A DNA stretch of 38,060 nucleotides, from assembly GCA_015064555.1 (NCBI GenBank), contig SVRZ01000024.1:1-38060 (forward strand), read 5' to 3'. The notes below the pieces were generated by a model that searched no databases, was not told where the DNA came from, and saw only the letters and a program-made list of their open reading frames with translations. Each line of letters opens with the position of its first letter. Position 1 is the stretch's first letter. Shown here piece by piece: positions 17,346-26,816 of this stretch. The translations under genes and the position numbers were made by a program. The stretch is from Oscillospiraceae bacterium (GTDB lineage: Bacteria > Bacillota > Clostridia > Oscillospirales > CAG-272).

Positions 17346-20300
17346 TCAATTTTCAACTCCGATTACAGTTTGTCTGTAATCGGCTGCACTCTCGCAATAT
17401 TTTGCGAAGCGCAGAACAAGATTTACGAGGTTATCGTTATTCTCGGTATTTGCCCATTCGTAATAGCACCTGATGTGGCAGGAATCGCTCTCACCGTTTA
17501 CGGTGTAGTCAACCGTTTCGGCAAGCTCGTATGCATAGAGCTTGACCTCAACGTACTTACCGTTAGCATCGCTTCCTTCCTCTGCCGCTACTGCACTGCC
17601 GTTTATCGAGAATGCGAAATCGGATGCCTTAAATCCTTCTGCAAGATAGAACCTGAGTCCGGGCTTTGCGGTGAGGTTATAGGTAACAGCCGTGATGCCG
17701 AGAGTGGGCTTTTCTGCGTCGCCGTTCATCACGGGAGCACTGCTTTCATCGTAATTCTCGCCAAGGAGTGCATCGATCTTCGCCATTGCCACAGCATCGG
17801 CAGTACCGAAGTATGCGTATGCCGCTCTGATGTAAGAGAGAACGTCCTTTACAAGAGTCTTTTCCACAGCGCTTATCGTGCTGTCGGAAAGGACCTTCTC
17901 CGCATATCTCGGGATCGAGAATACGAACGTGCCCTTCATATTAGTTCCATCCACATTGAAGCCTGTTACAAGAGTTATATCTCTTGCCGCCTCGCTTGCA
18001 CCGAGCTTGACGGTCACAAGATAGTATCCGTCCTTTTCGGTAAGTGTACCGAAGTCGAGCGATACGCCGTCGAGAGTGAGTGCCGTGAGATTTGCGTTCT
18101 TGGGTATATAGATATTGAACACAAGCTCCGAGCCGAGGGTTATGCTTGACTTGGGTACAAATTCAGCGAGAGCCGCACTTGCAAGCTGATAAACGGTGTA
18201 ATCACCATCCTTGCCGCTCTGATAGAATCTGTAATCGCCATTCGGCGTGGCGAATCCGGTCGTTCCGAGGGAAATACCGTTTGCCGCTTTAAGAATCGCA
18301 TAATATCCGTTATCACCCTTCTTGAAAATAACGGTATCTCTTCCGTTCTCCGCTACAGGTACGTCAAGATCGGTAGTCTCATCTATGATGAAGGTGCATC
18401 CGATAAACTCAACATTAAATATGTTCTTATCATCAGCGCCGGAAGAATTAGGTCTCATAAGAAGTGCACCCGCCGTATGATTGGTTGCCATATCGACCGT
18501 ACAATTCCTGAAGGACATCTTAAATATAGAGTCTGCACCGCTCTTGGATGTTTGCGACCTTGCTATGAGCATAGCCGTTGCGCTTGAGGACGGAGCATAT
18601 CCTACGTAAACATTTTCGAAATTGATATAAAGTGTTTTGGGGTAAGTGAGATTGCCGCTCTGAGCCGCATAAATAAATCCGTGAACCTTGGCAAGAAGCC
18701 TGCCGTTCTTAATATTTATAGTACCGTCCTTTGCGGAGGTAGCACCTGAGGCAAGGCAATCTGCCGCGCCGGTATTTCCAAGGCTCTCTGCGGCGATAAG
18801 AGTATAACCGTTGAGATCAAGGGTAACGGTAGCTCCTATATTGGAGATACCCGTGGGGAATCCGGTGTTGTAGAAATCGGCTCTGAGAAGTATTACAGCC
18901 TCATCTGTTGTGGCGGTGCCGTTTGCCTTAGTCAGAGCAATAGCCCTTTCCATTGCCGACTTATAATTATTATATCCCTTATCGAATTTATATTCTCCGT
19001 TACCGTCCTTGTAGAAAACAACGAAGGGATATATAGTTGCCGATGCATATTCAATAGGGATATCATCATAGACGGTAGTTACAGCCGCTGCATCAACAAG
19101 AGCGAATAACGTAAGACCATCCCTCACGCCCGCCCCGGTTACGATAAGAGGAGTATTTACAGACGAGATCAGAGTAACACCGCTGATATCTTCCGCGGAA
19201 AGAATGGTTGAATACTCACCGTTTGCATCCTTTTTAAAGGTCACACTGTCACCGGATGCGCTGGCGGGAGTTGCCATATCAGCAAAGCTGTCTATGATAA
19301 ACTCGCAGCCCTCGAAAACAATTTTGTAATCAGCATGGGAAGCATCGCTTGAACCATAAAGGCGACCGAGCTTTGCCTCGGGCTTAGCATAGGTGGAAAG
19401 ATCAAGCGTGCAGTTGATAATGTTCATATTGTATATGATATCAACGCTTCCGCTGTGCGTTCTGTCGCTGATAAGAAGATCGAATCCGGCATCGCTTGCC
19501 GCGCTTGTGGCATTCGGGGCAAATCCGATATAAAGATCCTCAAGCGTATAATTCATCGTCTTTTCTTTTGTAAGTGCGGCACTCGACTGGTTGAATATTA
19601 TACCCCAGCTCTTCATAAGAAGTCTGCCGTTCTTATATATCCAATTGCCGTCATTTGCGTTGCCGCTTGCATCAAGAGCATCCTGTACACCGGTGTTTCC
19701 GCAGCTCGTCTCTGCGGTAAGAGTATGTCCGCCGAGGTCAACGGTTACTGTTCCCGAAATACGTGAGGTTCCTGTGGGATAGCTGGATTCCTTGAAATCG
19801 GTACGAAGGAAAACGACAATATCACTCTCGGTTCCTGTCGTTCCGTGAGTAAGCTGTATCGCCCGGGTGATCGCCGATTTGTAGCTTTCATATCCTCCTT
19901 CAAACTCATATCCCGATGCTCGCTTACAGAATATAACGAAGGGATAGGATACGGAGGATGCATACGAGGCAGGAATATCGCCGTATGCAGTGGCTAGTGA
20001 GCCTATTGCACTGAGAGAATAAACGGTATAATTACCGTCGGTTCCCGTCTGCTTGCAGGCGAGTGCATTTCCTTCGTCATCAAGGAAGGAAATACCTGAC
20101 GCCGAAACACCGCTCTTTATTTTGATCGTAGGATAATTTCCGTCATTGTCCTTGAGAAGAAGGAACTTGTCACCCTCCGAACTCATCGTTACCTTGAAAT
20201 CGTTCGCCGAATCGGCAATGATCGTGCAGCCCTTCATCGTAAGTGTATAATCGTTTGCTGCGACGTCGGCATGATTGGAGGTAGTAAGATATGCAAGATA

Positions 20301-23300
20301 TGAGTTTGCAGGAGCATTGGTTACCATATCGATGGTGCAATCAATAAGATTCATATTGAAGTATGCATTCTTACCTGTGGTATTAGATGATCTGTCATTC
20401 AGGAGGAGCGCCGCCGTGCTTGCTCCCGATGCATATCCTATGTGAACTCCGTTAAGATTGTATTCAAGAGTCTTTTCGGGCTTGCTTGTAGCATAACCGT
20501 CACTACCGGCTGCTGTAAATACTATTCCAAAGCCGCCCATAAGCAGCTTACCGTTGCTGATATTTACGGTAGCCTTAGGATTACTTCCGCAATCATCGGT
20601 TCCGGTATTTCCCATGCTGGTTCTTGCCGTAAGAGTGAAGCCGCCGAGATCGAGATTTACTGTGCCACCGATGTCAGAAACGGCATTGGGATAGGTTTTC
20701 GTATCGTGATTGCTGCGGAGCAGAACGACTACGTCATCGGTAGTACCGCTTGCTACATTAGTCAACTCTATCGCGCGTGTCATAGCCTCGCCATAGCTTA
20801 CCTTTGCAGAATCAAATACGTATGCTCCGTCCCTCTTTCCGAATACGAAGAAGGGATATTTTACCGCATCCTCATAGATCTTGGGAGCATATCCGTAAGA
20901 GGTCTTTATAGACTCAAGGAGAGGATATACCTCATATACGCCCTCCTTGGTGGGATTCGAGCAGGAGAGAAGAATGCTCTTACCGTCCGCATCTATTCCA
21001 TCGAAAGTAAGTGATGAGGGAAACTGAGTACCGCCGGAAAGAGCGATATCGGTATATTTGCCGTTCTCATCCATACGGAAGACAACACTGTCCTCCGCTC
21101 CAAGAATAAATGCGGAGTTATTGCCGCCTACACCTATCAGTCTTCCTCCCACAAACGTCATATGATCGTCATATTTATTATAGATATCGTTTGTGTTTGT
21201 AACCGTGGTGAGCTTTGCAATACATGCGCCGCTCGGAGCACCCGTCATATCAATAACACAGTTATTATAGGTGAACTCATAGGTGAAATTAGGCATAGAA
21301 GAGGTTACGTCAGAGGTTACGTAGGGGTGAACAAGAAGACTGGGAGCCGTTCCGCCTGCCGCATAACCTATTCTCACGTCTGTGAAGGTGAATACGTATT
21401 TTCTCTCTACGGTATAGCTGGCAGGAACTATCTTATTGTAGAACATACCGTACTTGGTATTACAGAGAAGCTCACCGTTCTTAATATCAATATAGGTGCT
21501 TCCTCCTACGCCCGTACCGAAGTCCCGAAGCTCTGTATTCATAAGACTGGTATTGTATGTGAGGGTATAACCGCCCAGGTCGATAACGAGCCTTCCGCCT
21601 ATGCTGCTGCCGGTATAAAGCGAGCTGAATGATGTATCGCGTCTTAAAAGAACGATAGCCTCGTCTTGATACGTAGCGCCGTTAGCTCCGAGGATATAAT
21701 CATCTGCCGCGTTGATAACCGTCTTCCAATCGGAATATCCGGCAACGAAGGTGTAATTAGCCTCTGTTTTCTCCTTTTTGAAAAGTGCGTAAGGGTAAAG
21801 GGTATCATCGGTATATTTGCCTGTTATGGCTGCATACTGTGTCGGAACACTGCCTGAAGCTACCAGCTCATAGGTATAAGCGCCCTCGGCCTCACTGACA
21901 AGCTTATAAGCAACCGAGGTTTCATATGAGCCGTCGAGTCCTGCCATCGTGGGAGTCGATGCAGGCTTTGCAGTAAACGTAACCTTTCCGTAGCTTCCTT
22001 TTTCATCCTTCAGGTAGGTAACGCTGTCGCTTGCGCCCATCTTGCTAAATCCTACATTTGCAGTATTCTGCGCAAGGAAAGTACAGCCCTTGAAGGTTAC
22101 GTTATAATCCGAATTATCGGTATCTCCCGAGGACTTTGCAAGTCTGCCGAGAGTTGCGGTTGCCTTCGCATTGTTTGAAACAAAGTCGAAGGTACAATTT
22201 ACCGCGTTGATATTGTAGATTATATCCGCGGTATCGAATGCACTTCTTTCGCTTGCAAGTATGTCGACATGCTTATCGGAATTATCGTAATTGGTCTTAT
22301 CGGTCGAGAAGCCGAAATATACGTTATCGTAATTGAACTCCATGACCTTATTCTTGGTGAAGGCAGCGGTGCCGGACGCCTTTGCGGCGAAAATAATGCC
22401 GTAGTCGCGCATGAGAAGCTTACCGTTTTTGAAGTTTATAACCGCCTTCTTAGGATTTCCGTTTTCATCGAAGACGTCCTTCTGCGCGGTGTTACCCATG
22501 CTCGTGTTGGCATCTATGGTATAACCGCCAAGGTCAATTGTAATAGTTCCACCTATCCAGGAAAGACCTGTAGGGTAGCCGGATTTGTTATTTGCGCGCT
22601 GAAGTATAACTATCTCATCCTCTGTGCCTGTGGATGCATTCGTCAGGTCGATTGCCTTAGTCATAGCCGATGCATATGAAGCATATCCGTCAACAAAATC
22701 ATATCCGTCAGCAGCTTTCTTAAAGAGAGCAAAGGGATATGAGGAGGCAGATGCCTTGTTGGCAGGGATATAACCGTATTGAGTATTGACTCCGCTCACC
22801 GACTGAACCTTTCTTACGAATGCCTCGCCTATCATCTGCTGGCTGAAGGCATTATAATGCCAATAGTCCTGCTGACTTGGAAGAGTATGCACGCCGGTAT
22901 CGGGATCGAGAAGATCCTCATCCACCTTGACGGCAAAAGCATTGCTCACAGTAGAAGCAACTATATCCTGCTGAGCCTGAACCGTGGATATGTAGGGGGT
23001 TCTCGAGGGATCGTGTTCGGGGTTATTGTATATTCTTCCGAAAACGAAGGGCATCTCGGAGCAGTCTGTGTCTGTAACCGCCGAGAGATCCGCTCTTACG
23101 TCGTTTATGAAGCAGGTAAGAAGCTCGGAGTATGCAGATGAGGTGTCCGCTGAGAAGGTTTCTGCCTCTCCCTGCATATACCACATACCGCGTATAACCG
23201 AAGTATAACCCTCCGCCTCAAGCTCTGCAACCTTATCGGCAACAGTAGCGACAAATCTTAGATAAAGATCGCCCACCTTGCTGGCATTGGTATCTATGCC

Positions 23301-23792
23301 GTATTTGTCAATGTAGGAAGGGGGCGTCCAGGTTCCCTGCTTTACCGATATATCTGCAGCAGTATTGGGATATATATAGGAAGAGCCGTATGCAAGCTTT
23401 ATTATGGCGTGATTTCCGCTATCGCCCACTGCAGTCGCTATTCCTATCTCTGCACCCGAGGTGGTGCTTGATTGGCCAAGACCGAATTTTGTGGCCTGGA
23501 AGTTCTTGGAGTAATTTCCTGTTCCCTCATCCTCTCCGTAGAAGAGAACATTGGAATATCCTGCGGTAAGGTTGGTGTAGCCCTTACGCGTGTTACCGTT
23601 TGCATCGGTCTGTGGATAATCGGCAACTTTTCCGTAGCCGACCGCATTTGACTGACCCGCTATAAGCCAGACCTCTATCTCGCCCTTGCTTCCGGGGGCG
23701 GGAGTTGATGCTGCGTAAATAACAATGCCAAGTGCGGCAATGAGCATCGCCGCCGTCAGTATGACGAGCAACAGCTTCTTCTTCATAATCAT
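17346..23792 (-). CDS. Giant secreted SASA/SGNH esterase with beta-helix-like repeats
   Basis: About 2148 aa. A signal peptide (KKKLLLVILTAAMLIAALG) precedes an esterase domain of the sialate O-acetylesterase-like (SASA, SGNH) type: GQSNAVG with Ser48, WYMQGEAE near 210 and the DYWH dyad (Asp309, His312), so the likely reaction is deacetylation of a polysaccharide. Five repeats of about 310 aa begin near residues 350, 665, 978, 1281 and 1586; each has YPF-x-[VI]-F, an A-[IM]-x-L-T helix, a [VI]LLR strand, and DLGG[YFH]T turns, suggesting parallel beta-helices. The C-terminal 270 residues equal those of the other giant protein. I use ATG 23792, 5 nt after AAAGGA; ATGs at 23798 and 23786 are alternatives. 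The promoter at 23830-23858 is consensus. Confidence 0.86.
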   Translation of the reverse strand: MIMKKKLLLVILTAAMLIAALGIVIYAASTPAPGSKGEIEVWLIAGQSNAVGYGKVADYPQTDANGNTRKGYTNLTAGYSNVLFYGEDEGTGNYSKNFQATKFGLGQSSTTSGAEIGIATAVGDSGNHAIIKLAYGSSYIYPNTAADISVKQGTWTPPSYIDKYGIDTNASKVGDLYLRFVATVADKVAELEAEGYTSVIRGMWYMQGEAETFSADTSSAYSELLTCFINDVRADLSAVTDTDCSEMPFVFGRIYNNPEHDPSRTPYISTVQAQQDIVASTVSNAFAVKVDEDLLDPDTGVHTLPSQQDYWHYNAFSQQMIGEAFVRKVQSVSGVNTQYGYIPANKASASSYPFALFKKAADGYDFVDGYASYASAMTKAIDLTNASTGTEDEIVILQRANNKSGYPTGLSWIGGTITIDLGGYTIDANTSMGNTAQKDVFDENGNPKKAVINFKNGKLLMRDYGIIFAAKASGTAAFTKNKVMEFNYDNVYFGFSTDKTNYDNSDKHVDILASERSAFDTADIIYNINAVNCTFDFVSNNAKATATLGRLAKSSGDTDNSDYNVTFKGCTFLAQNTANVGFSKMGASDSVTYLKDEKGSYGKVTFTAKPASTPTMAGLDGSYETSVAYKLVSEAEGAYTYELVASGSVPTQYAAITGKYTDDTLYPYALFKKEKTEANYTFVAGYSDWKTVINAADDYILGANGATYQDEAIVLLRRDTSFSSLYTGSSIGGRLVIDLGGYTLTYNTSLMNTELRDFGTGVGGSTYIDIKNGELLCNTKYGMFYNKIVPASYTVERKYVFTFTDVRIGYAAGGTAPSLLVHPYVTSDVTSSMPNFTYEFTYNNCVIDMTGAPSGACIAKLTTVTNTNDIYNKYDDHMTFVGGRLIGVGGNNSAFILGAEDSVVFRMDENGKYTDIALSGGTQFPSSLTFDGIDADGKSILLSCSNPTKEGVYEVYPLLESIKTSYGYAPKIYEDAVKYPFFVFGKRDGAYVFDSAKVSYGEAMTRAIELTNVASGTTDDVVVLLRSNHDTKTYPNAVSDIGGTVNLDLGGFTLTARTSMGNTGTDDCGSNPKATVNISNGKLLMGGFGIVFTAAGSDGYATSKPEKTLEYNLNGVHIGYASGASTAALLLNDRSSNTTGKNAYFNMNLIDCTIDMVTNAPANSYLAYLTTSNHADVAANDYTLTMKGCTIIADSANDFKVTMSSEGDKFLLLKDNDGNYPTIKIKSGVSASGISFLDDEGNALACKQTGTDGNYTVYSLSAIGSLATAYGDIPASYASSVSYPFVIFCKRASGYEFEGGYESYKSAITRAIQLTHGTTGTESDIVVFLRTDFKESSYPTGTSRISGTVTVDLGGHTLTAETSCGNTGVQDALDASGNANDGNWIYKNGRLLMKSWGIIFNQSSAALTKEKTMNYTLEDLYIGFAPNATSAASDAGFDLLISDRTHSGSVDIIYNMNIINCTLDLSTYAKPEAKLGRLYGSSDASHADYKIVFEGCEFIIDSFADMATPASASGDSVTFKKDANGEYSTILSAEDISGVTLISSVNTPLIVTGAGVRDGLTLFALVDAAAVTTVYDDIPIEYASATIYPFVVFYKDGNGEYKFDKGYNNYKSAMERAIALTKANGTATTDEAVILLRADFYNTGFPTGISNIGATVTLDLNGYTLIAAESLGNTGAADCLASGATSAKDGTINIKNGRLLAKVHGFIYAAQSGNLTYPKTLYINFENVYVGYAPSSSATAMLIARSQTSKSGADSIFKMSFRNCTVDMATNHTAGALLMRPNSSGADDKNIFNVEFIGCTFIIDETTDLDVPVAENGRDTVIFKKGDNGYYAILKAANGISLGTTGFATPNGDYRFYQSGKDGDYTVYQLASAALAEFVPKSSITLGSELVFNIYIPKNANLTALTLDGVSLDFGTLTEKDGYYLVTVKLGASEAARDITLVTGFNVDGTNMKGTFVFSIPRYAEKVLSDSTISAVEKTLVKDVLSYIRAAYAYFGTADAVAMAKIDALLGENYDESSAPVMNGDAEKPTLGITAVTYNLTAKPGLRFYLAEGFKASDFAFSINGSAVAAEEGSDANGKYVEVKLYAYELAETVDYTVNGESDSCHIRCYYEWANTENNDNLVNLVLRFAKYCESAADYRQTVIGVEN

Positions 23793-23829
23793 TTCCATCC
23801 TTTAAAATATTTGTTTTAATGGTATCACA

Positions 23830-23858
23830 ATTATATACGATTTTGTGCGCTTTGTCAA
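23830..23858 (-). promoter_or_regulatory. Consensus promoter of the second giant protein
   Basis: Minus strand TTGACA (23853-23858) and TATAAT (23830-23835), 17-bp spacer: both hexamers are perfect. This predicts strong expression unless repressed. A perfect palindrome lies about 100 bp upstream of the predicted start (23913-23930). Confidence 0.85.
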
Positions 23859-23912
23859 TTGAATTGCGATTTTGAAAAAAATATTGTGAGTATTGTACAA
23901 TTATATCTGATC

Positions 23913-23930
23913 ATATTTGTTAACAAATAT
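23913..23930. promoter_or_regulatory. 18-bp perfect palindrome upstream of giant gene 2
   Basis: ATATTTGTTAACAAATAT is a perfect dyad with central GTTAAC. It sits near -98 relative to the predicted start of the SASA-type giant gene and just ahead of the YwaF relic. It may be an operator; no regulator can be assigned. Confidence 0.4.
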
Positions 23931-23937
23931 TAAATTC

Positions 23938-24172
23938 TGGATCCGGCACGGCGCGCAGGTAGTTCCGGGAATCTATTTGGGGGATCAATCGTTTTTCAAA
24001 CGATAATACCATAAATGCATCTTCCCAATGCCGGATAACATCAGCCCCTCAGCATCATATGCCGTATTCATCTTAACGTATATAACCGCCCTTTCAATGT
24101 TTTTCTTCATATTGCTCTCGATATGCAAGAGTGCAATTATTGCGCGCAAATTGAAAAACCAAAATAAAAGAA
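23938..24172 (+). pseudogene. Decayed YwaF-family gene remnant
   Basis: Translated in pieces, this stretch matches the intact YwaF-like protein at 6886-7716. The first piece reads WIRHGAQVVPGIYLGDQ and corresponds to the MVWHGSQVILGIYFNVN helix; after an in-frame stop and loss of about 60 codons, a second piece reads CIFPMPDNISPSASYAVF and then ILTYITALSMFFFILLSICK, corresponding to SIFPILDKLSVSAPYPLF and ILTYVTALTVFSFILLLACK. The 5' half, an internal block and the stop codon are lost. A terminator with the same TTTGCAAA apex as the intact gene's terminator follows at 24181, so gene and terminator were duplicated together. Confidence 0.8.
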
Positions 24173-24180
24173 ATTTGATA

Positions 24181-24226
24181 AAAACCGCCTATTTTGCAAA
24201 CTATTATTTGCAAAATAGGCGGTTTT
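24181..24226. terminator. Long-stem terminator with TTTGCAAA apex
   Basis: Perfect 20-bp stem AAAACCGCCTATTTTGCAAA with loop CTATTA. It follows the YwaF remnant (+) and lies about 110 bp past the stop of the GH3 gene (-). Between 24227 and 24335 nothing else is recognisable. Confidence 0.85.
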
Positions 24227-24335
24227 CTGAACATAGATCTAATATATCTCCGCAGAAAAATCCGAAAATACAATTTTCATCCCGGTATTTAAGCTACGGA
24301 TTTCAGAATACTTACATACTCGCCTTGCTTCTGCC

Positions 24336-26651
24336 TTATTCCAACCAGAGAATAAGCTCAAGCAAGCGCTTTACGCATACGGCAAGCCTGTCACGGCTGA
24401 CACCCTCGAATATTCCGTCATCAAGAGTCTTGTCGGCTGTGCGTGTTGAGGGCATGCGTATATCATTTCCTGCGATCTTTTCGGTAGGAGGATATGCGTT
24501 GTTATGCCAGTCTGTGGTGATAAGTCCGCGGAAGCCCCACTCGCCGCGGAGAATACCTGTGATAAGCTCGGCATTCTCGGACGCGCGTGTTCCGTTTATT
24601 ACGTTGTAGGCAGTCATGATAAGCTTCGGCTCCGACTCCTTTACAGCTATCTCAAAGCCCTTGAGATATATCTCGCGCAGAGCGCGCTCTGAAACGATGG
24701 AATCGGATTCCTTACGATTGGTTTCCTTGTTATTGCAGGCAAAATGCTTAAGCGTTGCGGCGATGCCTTCGGACTGGATTCCTCTTACCTTTGCCGCCGC
24801 CATCTTTCCCGAAATGAAGGGATCCTCCGAGAAATACTCGAAGTTTCTTCCGCAAAGAGGGCTTCTGTGAATATTAAGCGCGGGAGTGAGCCAGATGGAA
24901 AGATTGTTTTCCTTCATCTCGAGCGCACCTGCCTTACCTATTCTCTCGACGAGGTCGGTATTCCAGGTGCAGGCAAGCATGGTTGCCACGGGGAATGCGG
25001 TCGTTCTCACACCCGTACCGGGGTTTATGCGTACACCGGCAGGGCCGTCCGCTGTCATAGGCGTGGGGATTCCGTACTTCCGAAGACCTCCCATACCGTC
25101 GGTGTTTGCAACACCTGTATTAGGCTTACCTATAAGCAGGCGCATCATATCCTCATCTGTAAGCTGAGATATGAAATCATCGAGCGAAAGTCTGCCTCGG
25201 TAAACGTCGATAAGCATCATACGCTCCTTTTCGGTAGCCGGAAGCTTTTCCTCGCACTTATATCCGCACTCAAAGCTCTTGCGCTCTATTTTTCTATCGG
25301 GAACGCTTACGTACTCTCCGTTTGCCGTAAGTCGCTTTCCGAGCTTTTCGGGTGCTCCGTACTCTGTAAGCTGCTCGGTTATTTTATCCTCGCATAAGGT
25401 ATACTTATATTCAAGCTCGGTAAGGGATCTTACCGAATTTCCGACGAATATCTTATACTCACCGCGCTCAAGCACGTATGAAGATTTTCTTACGTCACCG
25501 ATATCATCATAGGATGCCATATCGGAAACAGCAAAGGTCAATATCAGATTTTCGCTTTCGCCGGGCATAAGAAGCTTGGTTTTTGCAAATGCCTTGAGCT
25601 CAAGTGCGGGCTTGGTTATTTTTCCCGAGGGTGCCGAGCAGTAAACCTGAACGACCTCCTTGCCGGCTCTTTCGCCTGTATTTTTAACATTGGCGCTGAC
25701 TACTATATTTTCACCGACAAGAACGGCAACGGCATCCGATATCTCGAAGCTCGTATAAGAAAGACCGAAGCCGAAGGGATATATAACGCGCTCACGCTTG
25801 CCGGGAATAGTTTCAAAATAACGGTAACCGACAAATATATCCTCGGTATACTTAACGTAATCTACCGATTCGTGGAAGCCCTCGGACGAGGGGTAATCAT
25901 CGAAGCATAGAGCGCAGGTATCGACAAGCTTACCCGAGGGATTAACGTCACCGACGAGAACGTCCGCCGCGGCAAGACCGCCCTCCATACCGCCCTGCCA
26001 TATCATAAGTGCGGATGCGATCTTCGGGTTATGTGCGAACCAGGAGGTGTCTATCATAGCACCGGTATTAAGAAGCACTACTACCTTTTCAAAGGTCGCA
26101 CAGACGGTATCCACCATAGCTCTTTCTCCGTCGCTCAGAACGAAATACTTATCCTGTCCGTCATTCTTACGGTCCTGTCCCTCAGCTGAATAACGGCATA
26201 TCGTTATAACCGCGGTGTCGGTAAATTCCCTCGCCTCGGCAAGAAGATCCTCGGGTATCTCGGATTCACGAAGCATACCGTTTCTGCCGCCCTCGCGGTA
26301 AAGCGCGGAAACTCTCTCCTTGTAATAGAGCGAAAGCTTATCGAAAAGATCAACCTTGCCGCCCTTCTCCTTAAGTCCGTCATATATATTTCTTACGTAT
26401 TCGCAATGAACGATGCCGCTTCCGCCGCCTCCCTTGACGTAATCTATCTGTGCATTGCCGAAAACGGCAAGTCTGGTTCCCTTTGCAAAGGGAAGAAATC
26501 CGCCCTCGTTCTTCAGAAGAACAGCTCCTTCTCCAGCCGCCTCGCGAGATAGCGCGATATGATCGGCGCATCCGGTTATCTTGGAATTGTTATCTCCTAT
26601 CGGTAACACGGGTGTGTGATTTATTCTTGCCCATTTATCCATTTTTGCCAT
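24336..26651 (-). CDS. Glycoside hydrolase family 3 with permuted domains
   Basis: A 771-aa enzyme, probably a beta-glucosidase or related exo-glycosidase. The order of domains is inverted relative to most GH3 enzymes: the alpha/beta-sandwich domain comes first (about 30-250, with GGGGSG and NTGAMIDTSW), then a fibronectin-like domain (about 330-400, FGFGLSYT to VYCSAPSG), and the (alpha/beta)8 catalytic domain last (about 500-771, TADGPAGVR near 537, KHFACNNKE near 636). The nucleophile is Asp714 in TTDWHN. This order is known from Ruminococcus albus and Butyrivibrio enzymes. There is no signal peptide, so it should act on imported oligosaccharides. ATG 26651 has AGGAGG 8 nt upstream. An AraC gene diverges from it. 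Confidence 0.92.
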   Translation of the reverse strand: MAKMDKWARINHTPVLPIGDNNSKITGCADHIALSREAAGEGAVLLKNEGGFLPFAKGTRLAVFGNAQIDYVKGGGGSGIVHCEYVRNIYDGLKEKGGKVDLFDKLSLYYKERVSALYREGGRNGMLRESEIPEDLLAEAREFTDTAVITICRYSAEGQDRKNDGQDKYFVLSDGERAMVDTVCATFEKVVVLLNTGAMIDTSWFAHNPKIASALMIWQGGMEGGLAAADVLVGDVNPSGKLVDTCALCFDDYPSSEGFHESVDYVKYTEDIFVGYRYFETIPGKRERVIYPFGFGLSYTSFEISDAVAVLVGENIVVSANVKNTGERAGKEVVQVYCSAPSGKITKPALELKAFAKTKLLMPGESENLILTFAVSDMASYDDIGDVRKSSYVLERGEYKIFVGNSVRSLTELEYKYTLCEDKITEQLTEYGAPEKLGKRLTANGEYVSVPDRKIERKSFECGYKCEEKLPATEKERMMLIDVYRGRLSLDDFISQLTDEDMMRLLIGKPNTGVANTDGMGGLRKYGIPTPMTADGPAGVRINPGTGVRTTAFPVATMLACTWNTDLVERIGKAGALEMKENNLSIWLTPALNIHRSPLCGRNFEYFSEDPFISGKMAAAKVRGIQSEGIAATLKHFACNNKETNRKESDSIVSERALREIYLKGFEIAVKESEPKLIMTAYNVINGTRASENAELITGILRGEWGFRGLITTDWHNNAYPPTEKIAGNDIRMPSTRTADKTLDDGIFEGVSRDRLAVCVKRLLELILWLE

Positions 26652-26685
26652 TGATCTTACCTCCTGTATTATGGATCTTTATTTT

Positions 26686-26694
26686 ATTATATCA
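26686..26694 (-). promoter_or_regulatory. Extended -10 promoter of the GH3 gene
   Basis: Minus strand TGA-TATAAT (TATAAT at 26686-26691, TG upstream at 26693-26694). No good -35 is visible, as is common for activator-dependent or extended -10 promoters; the divergent AraC protein is a candidate activator. Confidence 0.5.
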
Positions 26695-26767
26695 TCTATT
26701 TATTCGATATAAAAGTTCTTTTGCATCAAAATATTCACCAAAATATGCTGTTTTCGGAAGGAATGTA

Positions 26768-26796
26768 TTTACTTTCACCGATATATATGCTATAAT
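26768..26796 (+). promoter_or_regulatory. Promoter of the second araC gene
   Basis: TTTACT (26768-26773), 17 bp, TATAAT (26791-26796) preceded by TGC, an extended -10. The predicted transcript starts almost at the SD (GGAGGTGAT, 26803-26811), giving a leader of about 15 nt. Confidence 0.65.
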
Positions 26797-26816
26797 CGTA
26801 TCGGAGGTGATCGATC

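Noticed and set aside
24028-24609. Plus-strand frame of about 193 codons
   Set aside because: Only its first 48 or so codons are meaningful, as part of the YwaF remnant; the rest reads through a terminator and antisense to GH3.
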